Positions 55,371 to 64,000 of a stretch of DNA of 64,000 nt are shown here, piece by piece. The stretch spans positions 1-64,000 of the forward strand of contig JAFTUS010000084.1 in NCBI GenBank assembly GCA_017466125.1. Reading direction: 5' to 3'. Numbering within the stretch: the first letter of the stretch is position 1; each line of letters begins with the position of its first letter. The notes beneath the pieces were generated by a model, which was not told the DNA's origin, ran no database searches, and worked only from the letters and a program-made list of their open reading frames with translations. This DNA is from Lentisphaeria bacterium (GTDB taxonomy: Bacteria; Verrucomicrobiota; Lentisphaeria; Victivallales; Victivallaceae). The translations under genes were made by a program, and so were the position numbers.

Positions 55371-56294
55371 TCAGTGAAAATCAGTCTGTGTTTCGTACAC
55401 AGCCTTTTGAAAATCCCGGGGGGACACTCCGTGGATTTTGCGGAAGCGTTTGCTGAAATAATTGGCATTGGAAAAACCGCAACGTTCAGAAACTTCAGCG
55501 ACTCCGACCCCTTTTTGAAGCAGTTTCGCAGCATGATTGAGCCGCAGATGCTGCAAATAATCAAAAGGAGAAGAACCGGTCATACGATTGAACAACCGTA
55601 AAAAATTCCGGGGGGAAGTGCAGGCAAGGCCCGACAGTTCTTTCAGCGACCACGGTTTGGAAAAATCCTGTTCCATCCGGCTGATGACTTCCACGATATG
55701 GGGGATACTGCGGGGACTCTGCCCCATCATATTGCCATAATTATCCGAAATCATCAGAATGATCTCCTGAAAAAGCGTCAATGCCCGCACCTCATAGCCG
55801 ACTTTTTTTTCTTTCAGAATTTTTTCCAGTTTGAAAAGCAGTTCTTCCATCGTCTCAAGCGTCTCTTCGTTCAGATGCAGACCGTAATCGTTTGAACGTT
55901 CGGCACGCAGAGAGGGTTCTGCATGAAAAAACATCCGGTAACCGGGAAGCCGTTCCAGCAGTTCATAAGGCAACGGCAGTTCCTCCGGCACAAAAAGGAC
56001 ATTCATCAGCCGCAGATTATGATATTCCGTAAAACAGTGGGCAATATCGCCGCGCAAAAGAAAAATATCCCCGCGAAACACCGGATAAGTACGACCGTTT
56101 ATCCACTGTGTTGCCGTACCGGAAAGAATAAGCACCAACTCCATAAATTCGTGAATGTGCGGGATAAAAGTCCAGTTATCCGCCCGGGAAGATGCCGATG
56201 GCTTTGCCGGTGAAAGGTACAGTTGAAGTTCCGGTGCGGGGGGCAAAAATCCCATTCTTGGAACTTGCGGATATTTTGTTTTCAAATTGTCCAT
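55371..56294 (-). CDS. AraC-family regulator with cupin sensor
   Basis: This 307-aa protein has an N-terminal cupin (WTFIPHIHEFMELVLILSGT, then FRGDIFLLRGDIAHCFTEY) and C-terminal helix-turn-helix pair (WSLKELSGLACTSPRNFLRLF; VAEVSERCGFSNANYFSKRF, ending HGVSPRDFQKA). It is divergent from the pseudopilin operon at 56551, with a 256-bp gap that carries a good promoter for that operon. It is therefore its likely activator. Confidence 0.92.
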   Translation of the reverse strand: MDNLKTKYPQVPRMGFLPPAPELQLYLSPAKPSASSRADNWTFIPHIHEFMELVLILSGTATQWINGRTYPVFRGDIFLLRGDIAHCFTEYHNLRLMNVLFVPEELPLPYELLERLPGYRMFFHAEPSLRAERSNDYGLHLNEETLETMEELLFKLEKILKEKKVGYEVRALTLFQEIILMISDNYGNMMGQSPRSIPHIVEVISRMEQDFSKPWSLKELSGLACTSPRNFLRLFNRMTGSSPFDYLQHLRLNHAAKLLQKGVGVAEVSERCGFSNANYFSKRFRKIHGVSPRDFQKAVYETQTDFH

Positions 56295-56481
56295 TTTAAT
56301 TCACTTTTCCACTCATTTCATCTCCTAAAGAATATACACCCGATTTTTTATCTGTCAAGGAACTTTATACGGAAATTGCGTATTATGTATTACTTATTGT
56401 GTTTTGAGAGCCGGAAATTCCGGAATTATCACGCCGAAAACGCATTTGTCCATATATTACCATTTTTTGTCTATATCGTTT

Positions 56482-56510
56482 TTGACATTTGAACGGCTTT
56501 GTGGTATAGT
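56482..56510 (+). promoter_or_regulatory. Sigma70-type promoter for the pseudopilin-glycosidase operon
   Basis: TTGACA at 56482-56487 and TATAGT at 56505-56510 are separated by exactly 17 nt, 40 nt before the pseudopilin start, with AAGGAG upstream of the ATG. The rest of the 56295-56550 gap shows no gene. Confidence 0.8.
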
Positions 56511-56550
56511 ACCGATATAACACGGACAACCCAAAAAAAAGGAGCCTGAT

Positions 56551-57309
56551 ATGAAACAAAAATTTACCCTTATCGAACTTCTCGTCGTAATCGCGATCAT
56601 CGCCATTCTCGCTGCCATGTTGCTGCCCGCTTTGAATAAAGCGCGGGCGAAAGCACGGGAATCCGCCTGTGTCAACAACAAAAAGCAATGTATCCTCGGC
56701 ATGTCGCTTTATGGAGATGATAATCGGGGAATGTTTATTGTTACTCAGAAAAACAACGCTTCTGACGGACTTAACATGACTGCATGGAACTATCATCTTG
56801 CCTGCGGAGAAGGCGGAACGTATTCCCGTACCGGCAAATATATGAGTTTCGCATCCACCATGTGTCCGATCATGAAACCGCATGATATGACGACATTCAA
56901 CACGCATTTGCAGTCTTTCGGCATGGACTCAACTTGTTTGACGGCAGGTTCCATCACCGGTCAACGAGCCCCATTGGGTATGTACTGGGTCGGTCAGGCA
57001 ACCGAAGATAACCGTTATATGGACACTAAAAAGATGAAATCCCCCGGAGTAACTGTTGTTTTCGGTGATACGATCCGTTTGGACGGAACGTATGCCAATT
57101 CCTATACTCCCTACAGTATCTTTCACCAGGTCACCAAAGACAAATGGGGAATTACTGCTGTTATGTTTATGGGTCATGAACGCCGCAACAGTATCGCATT
57201 TGCCGACGGTCACGTCGCCATGCACACTGGCGACGAACTGTTCGCCATGCCGTATTTCCTGAAAACCTGGACAGAAACCGCCAGCGGAACTGAAATATTC
57301 TCCCGATAA
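56551..57309 (+). CDS. Type IV pilin-like pseudopilin
   Basis: This 252-aa protein begins [20 protein letters not shown] and [17 protein letters not shown], nearly identical in its first 30 residues to the pseudopilin at 43112-43804. The C-terminal part holds [20 protein letters not shown], the H-x-DG motif. A Lys precedes the expected cleavage site. It heads an operon with a GH39-like protein and a GH51 enzyme and has its own promoter. Confidence 0.92.
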   Translation: MKQKFTLIELLVVIAIIAILAAMLLPALNKARAKARESACVNNKKQCILGMSLYGDDNRGMFIVTQKNNASDGLNMTAWNYHLACGEGGTYSRTGKYMSFASTMCPIMKPHDMTTFNTHLQSFGMDSTCLTAGSITGQRAPLGMYWVGQATEDNRYMDTKKMKSPGVTVVFGDTIRLDGTYANSYTPYSIFHQVTKDKWGITAVMFMGHERRNSIAFADGHVAMHTGDELFAMPYFLKTWTETASGTEIFSR

Positions 57310-57333
57310 CCCGTAAGAAAGATATTCTGCTTT

Positions 57334-60027
57334 ATGAAAAAGTTTTTTGTTGCCCTCGCAGTCTTGGCATCCGTGTGTATCAGCGGAGCGACTGTTTTTG
57401 ATGAACCCGTAAAACTCCGGGTCAAAAGTGATTTGAAAGAGTTGAATAGAGTCACTGCCCATGTAGTCACAACGGCTTCTCCCATCGTTACTGTTTTTGT
57501 TGACAAAACAGCATCACAGGAACGTACCGCTGAAGTCCTCAACTTCTGGGGTGAAAAAGTTGCCGCCGCAGTAGTTCCCGGCGTTGCGACATTCTTCCAA
57601 TTCCCCCGCCCGGAAGAGGGAAATTACACCCTCAATCTTTACGATGCCGGCAAACTCATTGCCACGACCACCTTTGCCGTAGTTCCCCCGGTTTCTGCTC
57701 TGCCGGAAAAACGTTCCCCCTTCGGCATGTGCGTTCATTTCAGCCATCTCTCTTATCCGACCGGTCTTGCCGCAGTCATGCGTGCCGCCGGCATCAGCGA
57801 GATCCGCGATGAAACGTTCTGGAACGCCATAGAAAAAGACAAAGGCGTTCTTACTCTTGAACAACCCTCCATAAAACGTATTTCTTACGCTTATAAAAAG
57901 TTCCGTATTCTTAACGTGCTTGATTACGGCAACCGTAACTACGATAAATTTTCCTCGCCCCATACCCCCGAAGGCATTGCCGCCTGGAGAAAATATGTTG
58001 AATTCTGTGTCAAGTCCTACCCCAATACAACGGACTGGGAAATCTGGAACGAATTCAACTGCGGCTTCCTCTTGCGGGGCGTGGTCAATCCGACTCCGCA
58101 GAACTATCTCGAACTGGTGAAAAATACCAGTGATGTCATTCGCAAAGCCAACCCCAAAGCCCGTGTCGTCGGTTGTGCAACCAGTCTTCTGCCGTGGCAG
58201 TGGCTGGAAGAATTCTTCAAATTGGGCGGCTTGCAGTATCTCGACGTCGTCAGCGTCCACCCCTACCGCTGGGGTGACTGGACCAAAGCCCCCGAAACGC
58301 TCTACCCGGATATGATCCGTTTGCGTAAACTCATCGACAAGTATGCCAACGGCCGCAAAATTGCCATTTATGCCGATGAATTCGGCTATCAGAACAGTAT
58401 CTCTGCTACCGGCATCAGCCCGGAAATGCAAGCGGCTTATCTCCCCCGCAGTTACGCAAATATCTTCCGAGCCGGAGTGGAGCGGGGTTACTGGTATGTC
58501 TTTATGAAACATGCCAAAGAACGCGCCAACTGGCATATCGGCATTTTCACCAAAAAAGGAAACTTCACGCCTGATCCCTCTTACAGTGCCTTTGCCGCAT
58601 TGACCAATATTCTCAAAGATTATGACTATGTCGAAACCCGTGAACCGGCAAAAGACCGTGCCTGGGTCATGCTCTTCCGCAAGGGCAATCAGGAAGTCCG
58701 GCAAATCTGGGCGGGTGATATCCCCGTGCCTCTCGAAATCCAAACCGGCAAACCGCTGGAAATCACCGACCTTATGGGTGCTGTCCGCACGGTGGAACCG
58801 GTCAATGGCAAAGTTGATCTTCTGCTCCGCAATACAACCGTTTATGTAAAAGGAGACGTGAAAAAAGTTGTCCGCAATACCGATCTGGATTTGAGCAACC
58901 GCCGCCCCGCCTGTGTGGGTACTCCGCTTCATATCAACCTCAAACTTCCCGCCGATACGGTACTGGATATCCGCGGCTGGAAAGTGACTTCCGGTGCAGT
59001 GGAACTTCCCGGAGCAAACAAAAACGGCGGCAATGCCGTCAAAGGTACGATCCTCCGCAACGGTAAAGTTTCCGGCTATCTCTACTTCCAGTACGAAGTC
59101 GCCTCACAGTTGAAAGTGGAAGGTATGCGCCTCAACAAAGAGGGCAAAGTCCAAGTCACCCTCAACAACCGTTATCCCGGCAAAAAGTTGAAAATCACCG
59201 GAATTTCCGGAACGATCAACAAGAAACCTTTCTCTCTTGCCGCCAAAGACCTGCCCGTTTTCTCCGGAAAAACGGAATCCGAAACGCTGACCTTTGCTCT
59301 GCCGATCACCGATTTCAAACCCTACAATCTCTACAAAGTCCAACTCCGTATCGACTTTGACAAACACAGTCCGATCGCAGATACCGAAACCATCGGTTAC
59401 AACCCCTGTTACAAAGTCAATCATATCGTTTGGGATGCCAAACTGGACGATTGGGAAAAAGTTCCGTGGATCGACCTCAAACAAGCCGGACAACTCCGGG
59501 ATCTTGTCGGACCTCACATGTGCGGCAATTACAGCGAAAACACCGGCAGACTCTGGTGTGCATGGAACGACAAGTTCCTCTACTATGCCGCTGAAATCAA
59601 CGATGCAAAATTCCATCAGGTCTTCCCCATCTGGCAGGGGGATTCGCTGCAGATCGGTATAGCTCCGCTGAAAGTTGATGCCCAGACGACCATTGAACTT
59701 CAGGCGGGCTGGCGGCCGAAATATAACCACAGTATGATCTTCCCGAGTATGGTTCCGGTCGGATTTGACGGTTCAGCCATCACCCGTTATACCCATACCC
59801 GTTTTACGCATAAAGACGGCAAAACCATCTATGAAATGGCGATCCCGTGGAAGGTACTGCCTTTTGTCAAGGGAAAAATCGGTGATCTCTTCCGTTCATC
59901 TATCGTCGTCAACGACAACAATGGCGGCACGCACCGTTATGCTGTCCTCTGTTGGGGGGACGGCATTACACATACAAAATCAAGTAAATCCTATCCCATC
60001 TGGGTTTTTGAAGGAGAAGTGAAATGA
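57334..60027 (+). CDS. Secreted clan A glycosidase (GH39-like) with CBM9-like domain
   Basis: This 897-aa protein has a signal peptide (MKKFFVALAVLASVCISGA). The TIM barrel at about residues 125-440 has acid/base Glu240 in DWEIWNEFNCGF and a nucleophile candidate in IAIYADEFGYQNS. It is followed by beta domains and a C-terminal CBM9-like module (VNHIVWDAKLDDWEKVP ... WQGDSLQIGIAP, GKTIYEMAIPWKVLP). The overall layout matches the 1152-aa protein at 51855, so the two are paralogues. Its stop overlaps the GH51 start by 4 nt. Confidence 0.85.
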   Translation: MKKFFVALAVLASVCISGATVFDEPVKLRVKSDLKELNRVTAHVVTTASPIVTVFVDKTASQERTAEVLNFWGEKVAAAVVPGVATFFQFPRPEEGNYTLNLYDAGKLIATTTFAVVPPVSALPEKRSPFGMCVHFSHLSYPTGLAAVMRAAGISEIRDETFWNAIEKDKGVLTLEQPSIKRISYAYKKFRILNVLDYGNRNYDKFSSPHTPEGIAAWRKYVEFCVKSYPNTTDWEIWNEFNCGFLLRGVVNPTPQNYLELVKNTSDVIRKANPKARVVGCATSLLPWQWLEEFFKLGGLQYLDVVSVHPYRWGDWTKAPETLYPDMIRLRKLIDKYANGRKIAIYADEFGYQNSISATGISPEMQAAYLPRSYANIFRAGVERGYWYVFMKHAKERANWHIGIFTKKGNFTPDPSYSAFAALTNILKDYDYVETREPAKDRAWVMLFRKGNQEVRQIWAGDIPVPLEIQTGKPLEITDLMGAVRTVEPVNGKVDLLLRNTTVYVKGDVKKVVRNTDLDLSNRRPACVGTPLHINLKLPADTVLDIRGWKVTSGAVELPGANKNGGNAVKGTILRNGKVSGYLYFQYEVASQLKVEGMRLNKEGKVQVTLNNRYPGKKLKITGISGTINKKPFSLAAKDLPVFSGKTESETLTFALPITDFKPYNLYKVQLRIDFDKHSPIADTETIGYNPCYKVNHIVWDAKLDDWEKVPWIDLKQAGQLRDLVGPHMCGNYSENTGRLWCAWNDKFLYYAAEINDAKFHQVFPIWQGDSLQIGIAPLKVDAQTTIELQAGWRPKYNHSMIFPSMVPVGFDGSAITRYTHTRFTHKDGKTIYEMAIPWKVLPFVKGKIGDLFRSSIVVNDNNGGTHRYAVLCWGDGITHTKSSKSYPIWVFEGEVK

Positions 60028-61469
60028 AAGTAACGCTGACCGTTGATGCTGAAAATAAAATAGCAGAAATCAATCCCCGGCTCTACGGCGGTTTCGTGGA
60101 GCATCTCGGACGCAATGTCTACGGCGGCGTTTATGCCCCCGAAGACCCTACCGCCGATGAGGACGGCTTCCGCAAAGATGTGCTGGAACTGGTGCATGAC
60201 TTGGATATTCCCGTGACCCGTTATCCGGGCGGATGCTTCTCAAGTTCCTGGTTCTGGGAAGACGGTGTCGGCAAAGACCGTCCCGTCCGTCTGGATACCT
60301 ACTGGAAACAACTTGAACCCAATACATTCGGTTTGAGCGAATTCATGAAGTGGGCAAAAAAGGCGAAAACCGAACCGTTGCTGACCTTCAATGTTTCCAT
60401 GCGTCCGGCGGTGGATTCCGCCCGCATGGTGGAATATTGCAACTTCCCCAAAGGAACCGCGTTAAGCGACATGCGCAGAGCCAACGGCGATGAAGAACCC
60501 TACGGCGTGAAACTTTTCTGCCTCGGCAATGAACAGTACGGCTCTTGGGAATACGGTCATGCTCCGGCGGAAGTCTACGGTGTCCGCGCCCGTGAAGTGG
60601 TCAAACAGGTACGCAATCTGCAACCCGATGCAAAATTCATCCTCTGCGGTGATGCTGATTCCATGGAGTGGAACGAAAAGGTTCTGGATATCTGCTACGA
60701 TTATGTGGATATGCTCTCCATCCACTTCGGCATCTGGACCGGTGAAGAAAATGATGATACATATTTCGACCGTCTGAACACCTGCCGCCGTTATATTGAG
60801 GACTCTATCAACGTCTGCGAAAAGATCCGCAAAAAACACAACAGCGAAAAACGTCTTACGCTCGCCGTGGATGAGTGGATCCTCTGGAATAGCGTCAAAG
60901 ACCCCGTTCCCGGCGAAGAATGGACCTGCGGAATGCACCTTCTGGAACAGGATTATGTCTTGCGTGATGTCCTTATGGTCGGCGGATTGTACTCTCTTTT
61001 TCACAACGCTGCCGATAAGGTTTCTCTGGTCTGCGAGGCTCAAACGGTCAACGTGATCGCCCCCATCCGTACCGCACCCAACGGTGTGATCTGGAAACAG
61101 GGCATCTATTACCCGATCCGTTACGCCTCCCGTTACGGCAGAGGTACTGCGCTCAAGATCGAGGGCGCACCGGCACGGCTTCATGTCAGTGCGGTTGACC
61201 GCAGAGAACAGAATGAAATCGCTCTCTATTTGACAAATACGACCTTTGAAGAGATCAAACTTGATTGCGGACTTATCCATTTCAATGGAGAAGAGTGGAG
61301 CGTTGCCGAAGCGGTCATGCTGACTTCCACGGATGAAAAATCCTGCAATACCGCAGATAAGACGGTTCTTGCTCCGGAAGAATTGAAAAACGTTTCCACC
61401 GCCGGAAACACGCTGAATGCAACCTTATCCCCCCGCTCCTGGAACTTCGTTCTGCTGCGGAGAAAATAA
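60024..61469 (+). CDS. GH51 alpha-L-arabinofuranosidase, cytoplasmic
   Basis: This 481-aa enzyme has the full GH51 pattern: EINPRLYGGFVEHLGRNVYG at the start, PVTRYPGGCFSSSWFWEDG, the acid/base Glu170 in KLFCLGNEQYGSWEYGH, and the nucleophile Glu284 in TLAVDEWILWNS. There is no signal peptide. It would remove arabinofuranosyl groups from imported oligosaccharides after the secreted partner has cut the polymer. It is coupled to the GH39-like gene by an ATGA overlap and ends the operon. Confidence 0.95.
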   Translation: MKVTLTVDAENKIAEINPRLYGGFVEHLGRNVYGGVYAPEDPTADEDGFRKDVLELVHDLDIPVTRYPGGCFSSSWFWEDGVGKDRPVRLDTYWKQLEPNTFGLSEFMKWAKKAKTEPLLTFNVSMRPAVDSARMVEYCNFPKGTALSDMRRANGDEEPYGVKLFCLGNEQYGSWEYGHAPAEVYGVRAREVVKQVRNLQPDAKFILCGDADSMEWNEKVLDICYDYVDMLSIHFGIWTGEENDDTYFDRLNTCRRYIEDSINVCEKIRKKHNSEKRLTLAVDEWILWNSVKDPVPGEEWTCGMHLLEQDYVLRDVLMVGGLYSLFHNAADKVSLVCEAQTVNVIAPIRTAPNGVIWKQGIYYPIRYASRYGRGTALKIEGAPARLHVSAVDRREQNEIALYLTNTTFEEIKLDCGLIHFNGEEWSVAEAVMLTSTDEKSCNTADKTVLAPEELKNVSTAGNTLNATLSPRSWNFVLLRRK

Positions 61470-61524
61470 ACGCCGTCATACAGAAAACGGCAGCAGATAT
61501 GCCATTTTCAGCAAGTCTGCGGCT

Positions 61525-62550
61525 TTATTTCAGCGTTGATCTGCGTTCAAAAAGCACAGGTTCGATACAGGTTTTTACAAGGTCTTTTTTTCCTTTGCTC
61601 CACATCTTGCAAATGTCCAGTACGCCCTCTGTTATCTTTCCGGACGGAGGCACGAAACTGGTGATCGGCACGGGCGCACTTTTGCCCAGTTGGGACTCGC
61701 CGACGGCGATCAGAGCAACATCGTCCGGCACGGAGTACCCCTGCTTCAGCAGTTCGATTTCAGCCCCGTAAGCAAAGAAGTCGTTGGAACAGAAAATCGC
61801 ATCAGGACAGCGGTGCGTTTCAGCAAGCAGTTTTCTTACGGCATCACCGCCGCACTCCGGCTCCCAGCGGTTTCCGGCAAAAGCACTGACCACGGGAACG
61901 GTATCGGCGGAGAGTTCACCGATGCGCTTTGCAAATCCCTCCATACGGGCATCCAGAGCCAGACGGTGTTCGGAACCGCTTATCATCCCGAAAGAACGGA
62001 ACCCTTTGTCCCACAGGTAATCGGCGGCCCTCATCCCGGTTTCCTCATCGTCGATGGCAACAAAAGAGGCATCGACATCCTGAATGTTGTCAAAAAGCAG
62101 GATCCGGTCGGTATAGGCGCGCATTTTTTCAAGATAGCGGATGTCGTCACCGCAAGCACATGCGATGATCCCGTCAACCAGACCGCTGGTGAGCAATTCG
62201 GGCATTTTCAAATTCCGGCAGTCTTCGTCATCGACGGCTTCGAGCATGACTTTGCATCCGGCGATCAGGAGTGAGGCGTGCAAGTTCATGATCGCCGTGC
62301 CGCTGTCATAATCGTTGACGGTTTGTATCATGGCTTCTTTGTCCACCAGTACGCCGATGATGCCGGTCTGACCGGTTTTCATGGAGCGTGCCAGCGCATT
62401 GGGTCTGAAGCCGTATTCCCGCGCGATATCCAGAATTCTTTTACGGGTTGCTTCGGCAATTCCCTTTTCTTTGCCTTTGCCGTTGATGACGACAGAAACA
62501 GTGGGCTGACTGACGCCTGCCAGTTTGCCGATTTCGCTCATTGTAATCAA
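61525..62550 (-). CDS. LacI-family transcriptional regulator
   Basis: This 341-aa protein has the LacI head (MSEIGKLAGVSQPTVSVVINGKG, residues 4-26) and a two-lobed sugar-sensing domain (IGVLVDKEAMIQTVNDYDSG, then VALIAVGESQLGKSAPVPIT). It is convergent with the GH51 operon and downstream of the LamG-protein gene, 138 nt away. It may sense arabinose-containing sugars or products of the partial gene to the right. Confidence 0.9.
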   Translation of the reverse strand: MITMSEIGKLAGVSQPTVSVVINGKGKEKGIAEATRKRILDIAREYGFRPNALARSMKTGQTGIIGVLVDKEAMIQTVNDYDSGTAIMNLHASLLIAGCKVMLEAVDDEDCRNLKMPELLTSGLVDGIIACACGDDIRYLEKMRAYTDRILLFDNIQDVDASFVAIDDEETGMRAADYLWDKGFRSFGMISGSEHRLALDARMEGFAKRIGELSADTVPVVSAFAGNRWEPECGGDAVRKLLAETHRCPDAIFCSNDFFAYGAEIELLKQGYSVPDDVALIAVGESQLGKSAPVPITSFVPPSGKITEGVLDICKMWSKGKKDLVKTCIEPVLFERRSTLK

Positions 62551-62688
62551 AAACTCACCTCATCGCTCTTCATCTGTAAAACGGATAAGGTAATATATAT
62601 CAGAAATTTGTTTTTTCAATATGATATACTGTTTTTTCAACGCAAAACTTTCAAAACCGGCAATGGCCCAATGTCCGGACTCTGATTT

Positions 62689-64000
62689 TTATTGTCCGAA
62701 ACGATAGGCGAAAATATCGGCATCCTGCAATTCGTAGAGAATACGGATCGGTTTTCCCGCCAGATGACTGACATCGGACCGGCCTTTCCAGCTTACCGCG
62801 CGGTCGAGGGAATCATCGTAGATTACATCACAATCGGCAAGGGCGTAACCGGGGATCGCTTTGCCGGTTGCGGCATCCTGAAGTTCAACCCGGATCGAAC
62901 CTCTTGCTGAAGTGGAGCAGTTGAGGAGCAGCATCGTTTGCCCCCAGGGGATCCGGGACGGGAAAAACGCATCCTGTCTGCCGTCTGCCGCAAGACGGTC
63001 GATCAGAGGTGCGGCTTTTTCTGTTTCCATCGTATAGAGTACACCTTTTTCTTTGGAGAGATCAAGGGTTTTCTCTGCGCCTTCTCCGGCAAGTTTTTTG
63101 ATTTCTTCTGCTGACATTGCACGTTTCAAAATCAGGATGTCATCAGCATAGCCGATGAACGGGCTGTTGACCATGCCGTTGGGCGGATAATCGTTGGCGA
63201 AACGGATGTTGCCGAGGGAGGATTTCAGAGCAATATCTTTGCGGGGGATATTGTTTTCGGCAACCAGTTTGCCATTCATGTAAAGTTTGATTTTTCCATG
63301 GTCGATGGTTGCGGCAAAGTGATGATTTTTCTGCTTTGCGATTTCGGCTTCGAGAGCCTCTCCGCCGAATTCAGCCTTGCCGAACGGAGTGAATGCAAAA
63401 CGCACGAGAGAGTATTTATACAAATTCTTATGCGGAGCAAGATAGATGTGGAAACAGGCCTTCCAGCCGCCGGGCTGTTTATCATTGGAGGAGAAAAACC
63501 GTCTCTCTCCGCCGCGGCTCAAATAATCGGTCTGAAGTGCAAACGTGACCGTTTTGCCCAGATCCCGGGTTTCCGGAATTTCAAGGATCGTCGGTTTCGA
63601 TGCCCGGAAAACCCCGTTGCCGAAGTGAGTGATTTTTCTGATCGACGGACCGCGGTCGATGGTCAACGGTTTCAGATGCGGATCTTTCGGCGGTGCTTTG
63701 ACCTGATCTTTCGGGGTGACGCTGAAGGTCAGCGGTTTCGTCAGGACAGTGCCCTTTTTCATATTTGCGTGAATGGACGCAAATCCGTCCATACGGAGTG
63801 TACAGCGGCGGATGTTTACCTCTCTGCCTTCAAAATATCCTTCCGAATAATAGAGCGACAGTTCTTTGTTTCCGCCGGGGATACCGGTCGGCGTTTCGAT
63901 GATGCCCCAGGAGGCATAGTTGCAGCGGTTGAACCAGCGTTCACGGTTCAACCCCGGACGGAGGAAAGCCTCTTCAAAGAGGTGGAAATTTTTACCGTCA
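62689..64000 (-). CDS. LamG/concanavalin-like secreted protein, 5' end outside the window
   Basis: The frame is open to the right edge, so at least 437 residues are present and the start is missing. The visible N-terminal part, HLFEEAFLRPGLNRERWFNR and ELSLYYSEGYFEGREVNIRR, resembles the last blade of five-bladed propeller glycosidases or sialidase-like proteins. Residues further on (ATIDHGKIKLYMNGKLVAE, FIGYADDILILKRAMSAEEI) form a LamG jelly roll for carbohydrate binding. A beta-rich tail ends the protein. Its catalytic family cannot be told without the missing part. It is upstream of the LacI gene on the same strand. Confidence 0.75.
   Translation of the reverse strand, partial: DGKNFHLFEEAFLRPGLNRERWFNRCNYASWGIIETPTGIPGGNKELSLYYSEGYFEGREVNIRRCTLRMDGFASIHANMKKGTVLTKPLTFSVTPKDQVKAPPKDPHLKPLTIDRGPSIRKITHFGNGVFRASKPTILEIPETRDLGKTVTFALQTDYLSRGGERRFFSSNDKQPGGWKACFHIYLAPHKNLYKYSLVRFAFTPFGKAEFGGEALEAEIAKQKNHHFAATIDHGKIKLYMNGKLVAENNIPRKDIALKSSLGNIRFANDYPPNGMVNSPFIGYADDILILKRAMSAEEIKKLAGEGAEKTLDLSKEKGVLYTMETEKAAPLIDRLAADGRQDAFFPSRIPWGQTMLLLNCSTSARGSIRVELQDAATGKAIPGYALADCDVIYDDSLDRAVSWKGRSDVSHLAGKPIRILYELQDADIFAYRFGQ

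Overview
The window looks like a chromosome fragment of a Lentisphaerota (Victivallis-like) bacterium. The reasons are four pseudopilins with the [16 protein letters not shown] leader placed at the head of glycosidase operons, many glycoside hydrolases paired with AraC and LacI regulators, a diaminopimelate-type MurE, and a V-type ATPase. This placement is inferred from gene content; no rRNA or other marker gene is present.

Bases 1-11.6 kb hold an A+T-rich CRISPR-Cas module: a six-repeat array, cas1, a frameshifted cas2, a Card1/Can2-like CARF nuclease, a small protein that I read as a Crn2 (DUF1874) ring nuclease, cas6, an HD-less cas10 with GGDD, and three large RAMP proteins. Their domain order (Cas7-Cas5-Cas11-like fusion, Cas7-2x, Cas7 with a long insertion) resembles the III-D variant (III-Dv) complexes. 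Cas10 should make cyclic oligoadenylate, the CARF nuclease should respond to it, and the ring nuclease should clear it. Two small membrane/exported proteins follow, convergent with the module (11.7-12.6 kb).

From 12.9 to 22.6 kb the sequence is richer in G+C and devoted to carbohydrate use: a GH35 beta-galactosidase, a pseudopilin-GH2-propeller operon, a Gfo/Idh/MocA oxidoreductase and a divergent AraC regulator. From 22.6 to 26.1 kb are murE, murF and a BamE-like lipoprotein. A disturbed stretch (26.1-27.2 kb) holds a 104-bp tandem repeat, an orphan terminase-small-subunit-like gene and the first copy of a structured dispersed repeat. Then come an aminotransferase, two glycosyltransferases with gmd and a GT-C-like membrane protein (28.5-35.2 kb), V-ATPase subunits K and I, and proA (35.2-38.8 kb).

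From 39.0 to 64.0 kb is a second, larger carbohydrate region: LacI-pseudopilin-two clan A glycosidases; a frameshifted glycosidase upstream of murA; the second structured-repeat copy; AraC/FAD oxidoreductase/duplicated-motif pseudopilin/GH39-like giant; AraC/pseudopilin/GH39-like/GH51; a LacI regulator; and a truncated LamG-containing protein at the right edge.

The main points for a second look are the fused III-D system with its cOA on/off pair, the ~265-bp dispersed element whose two copies show a compensatory base-pair change, the pseudopilin-first glycosidase operons, and the pseudopilin whose signal motif is duplicated around an in-frame palindromic insertion.
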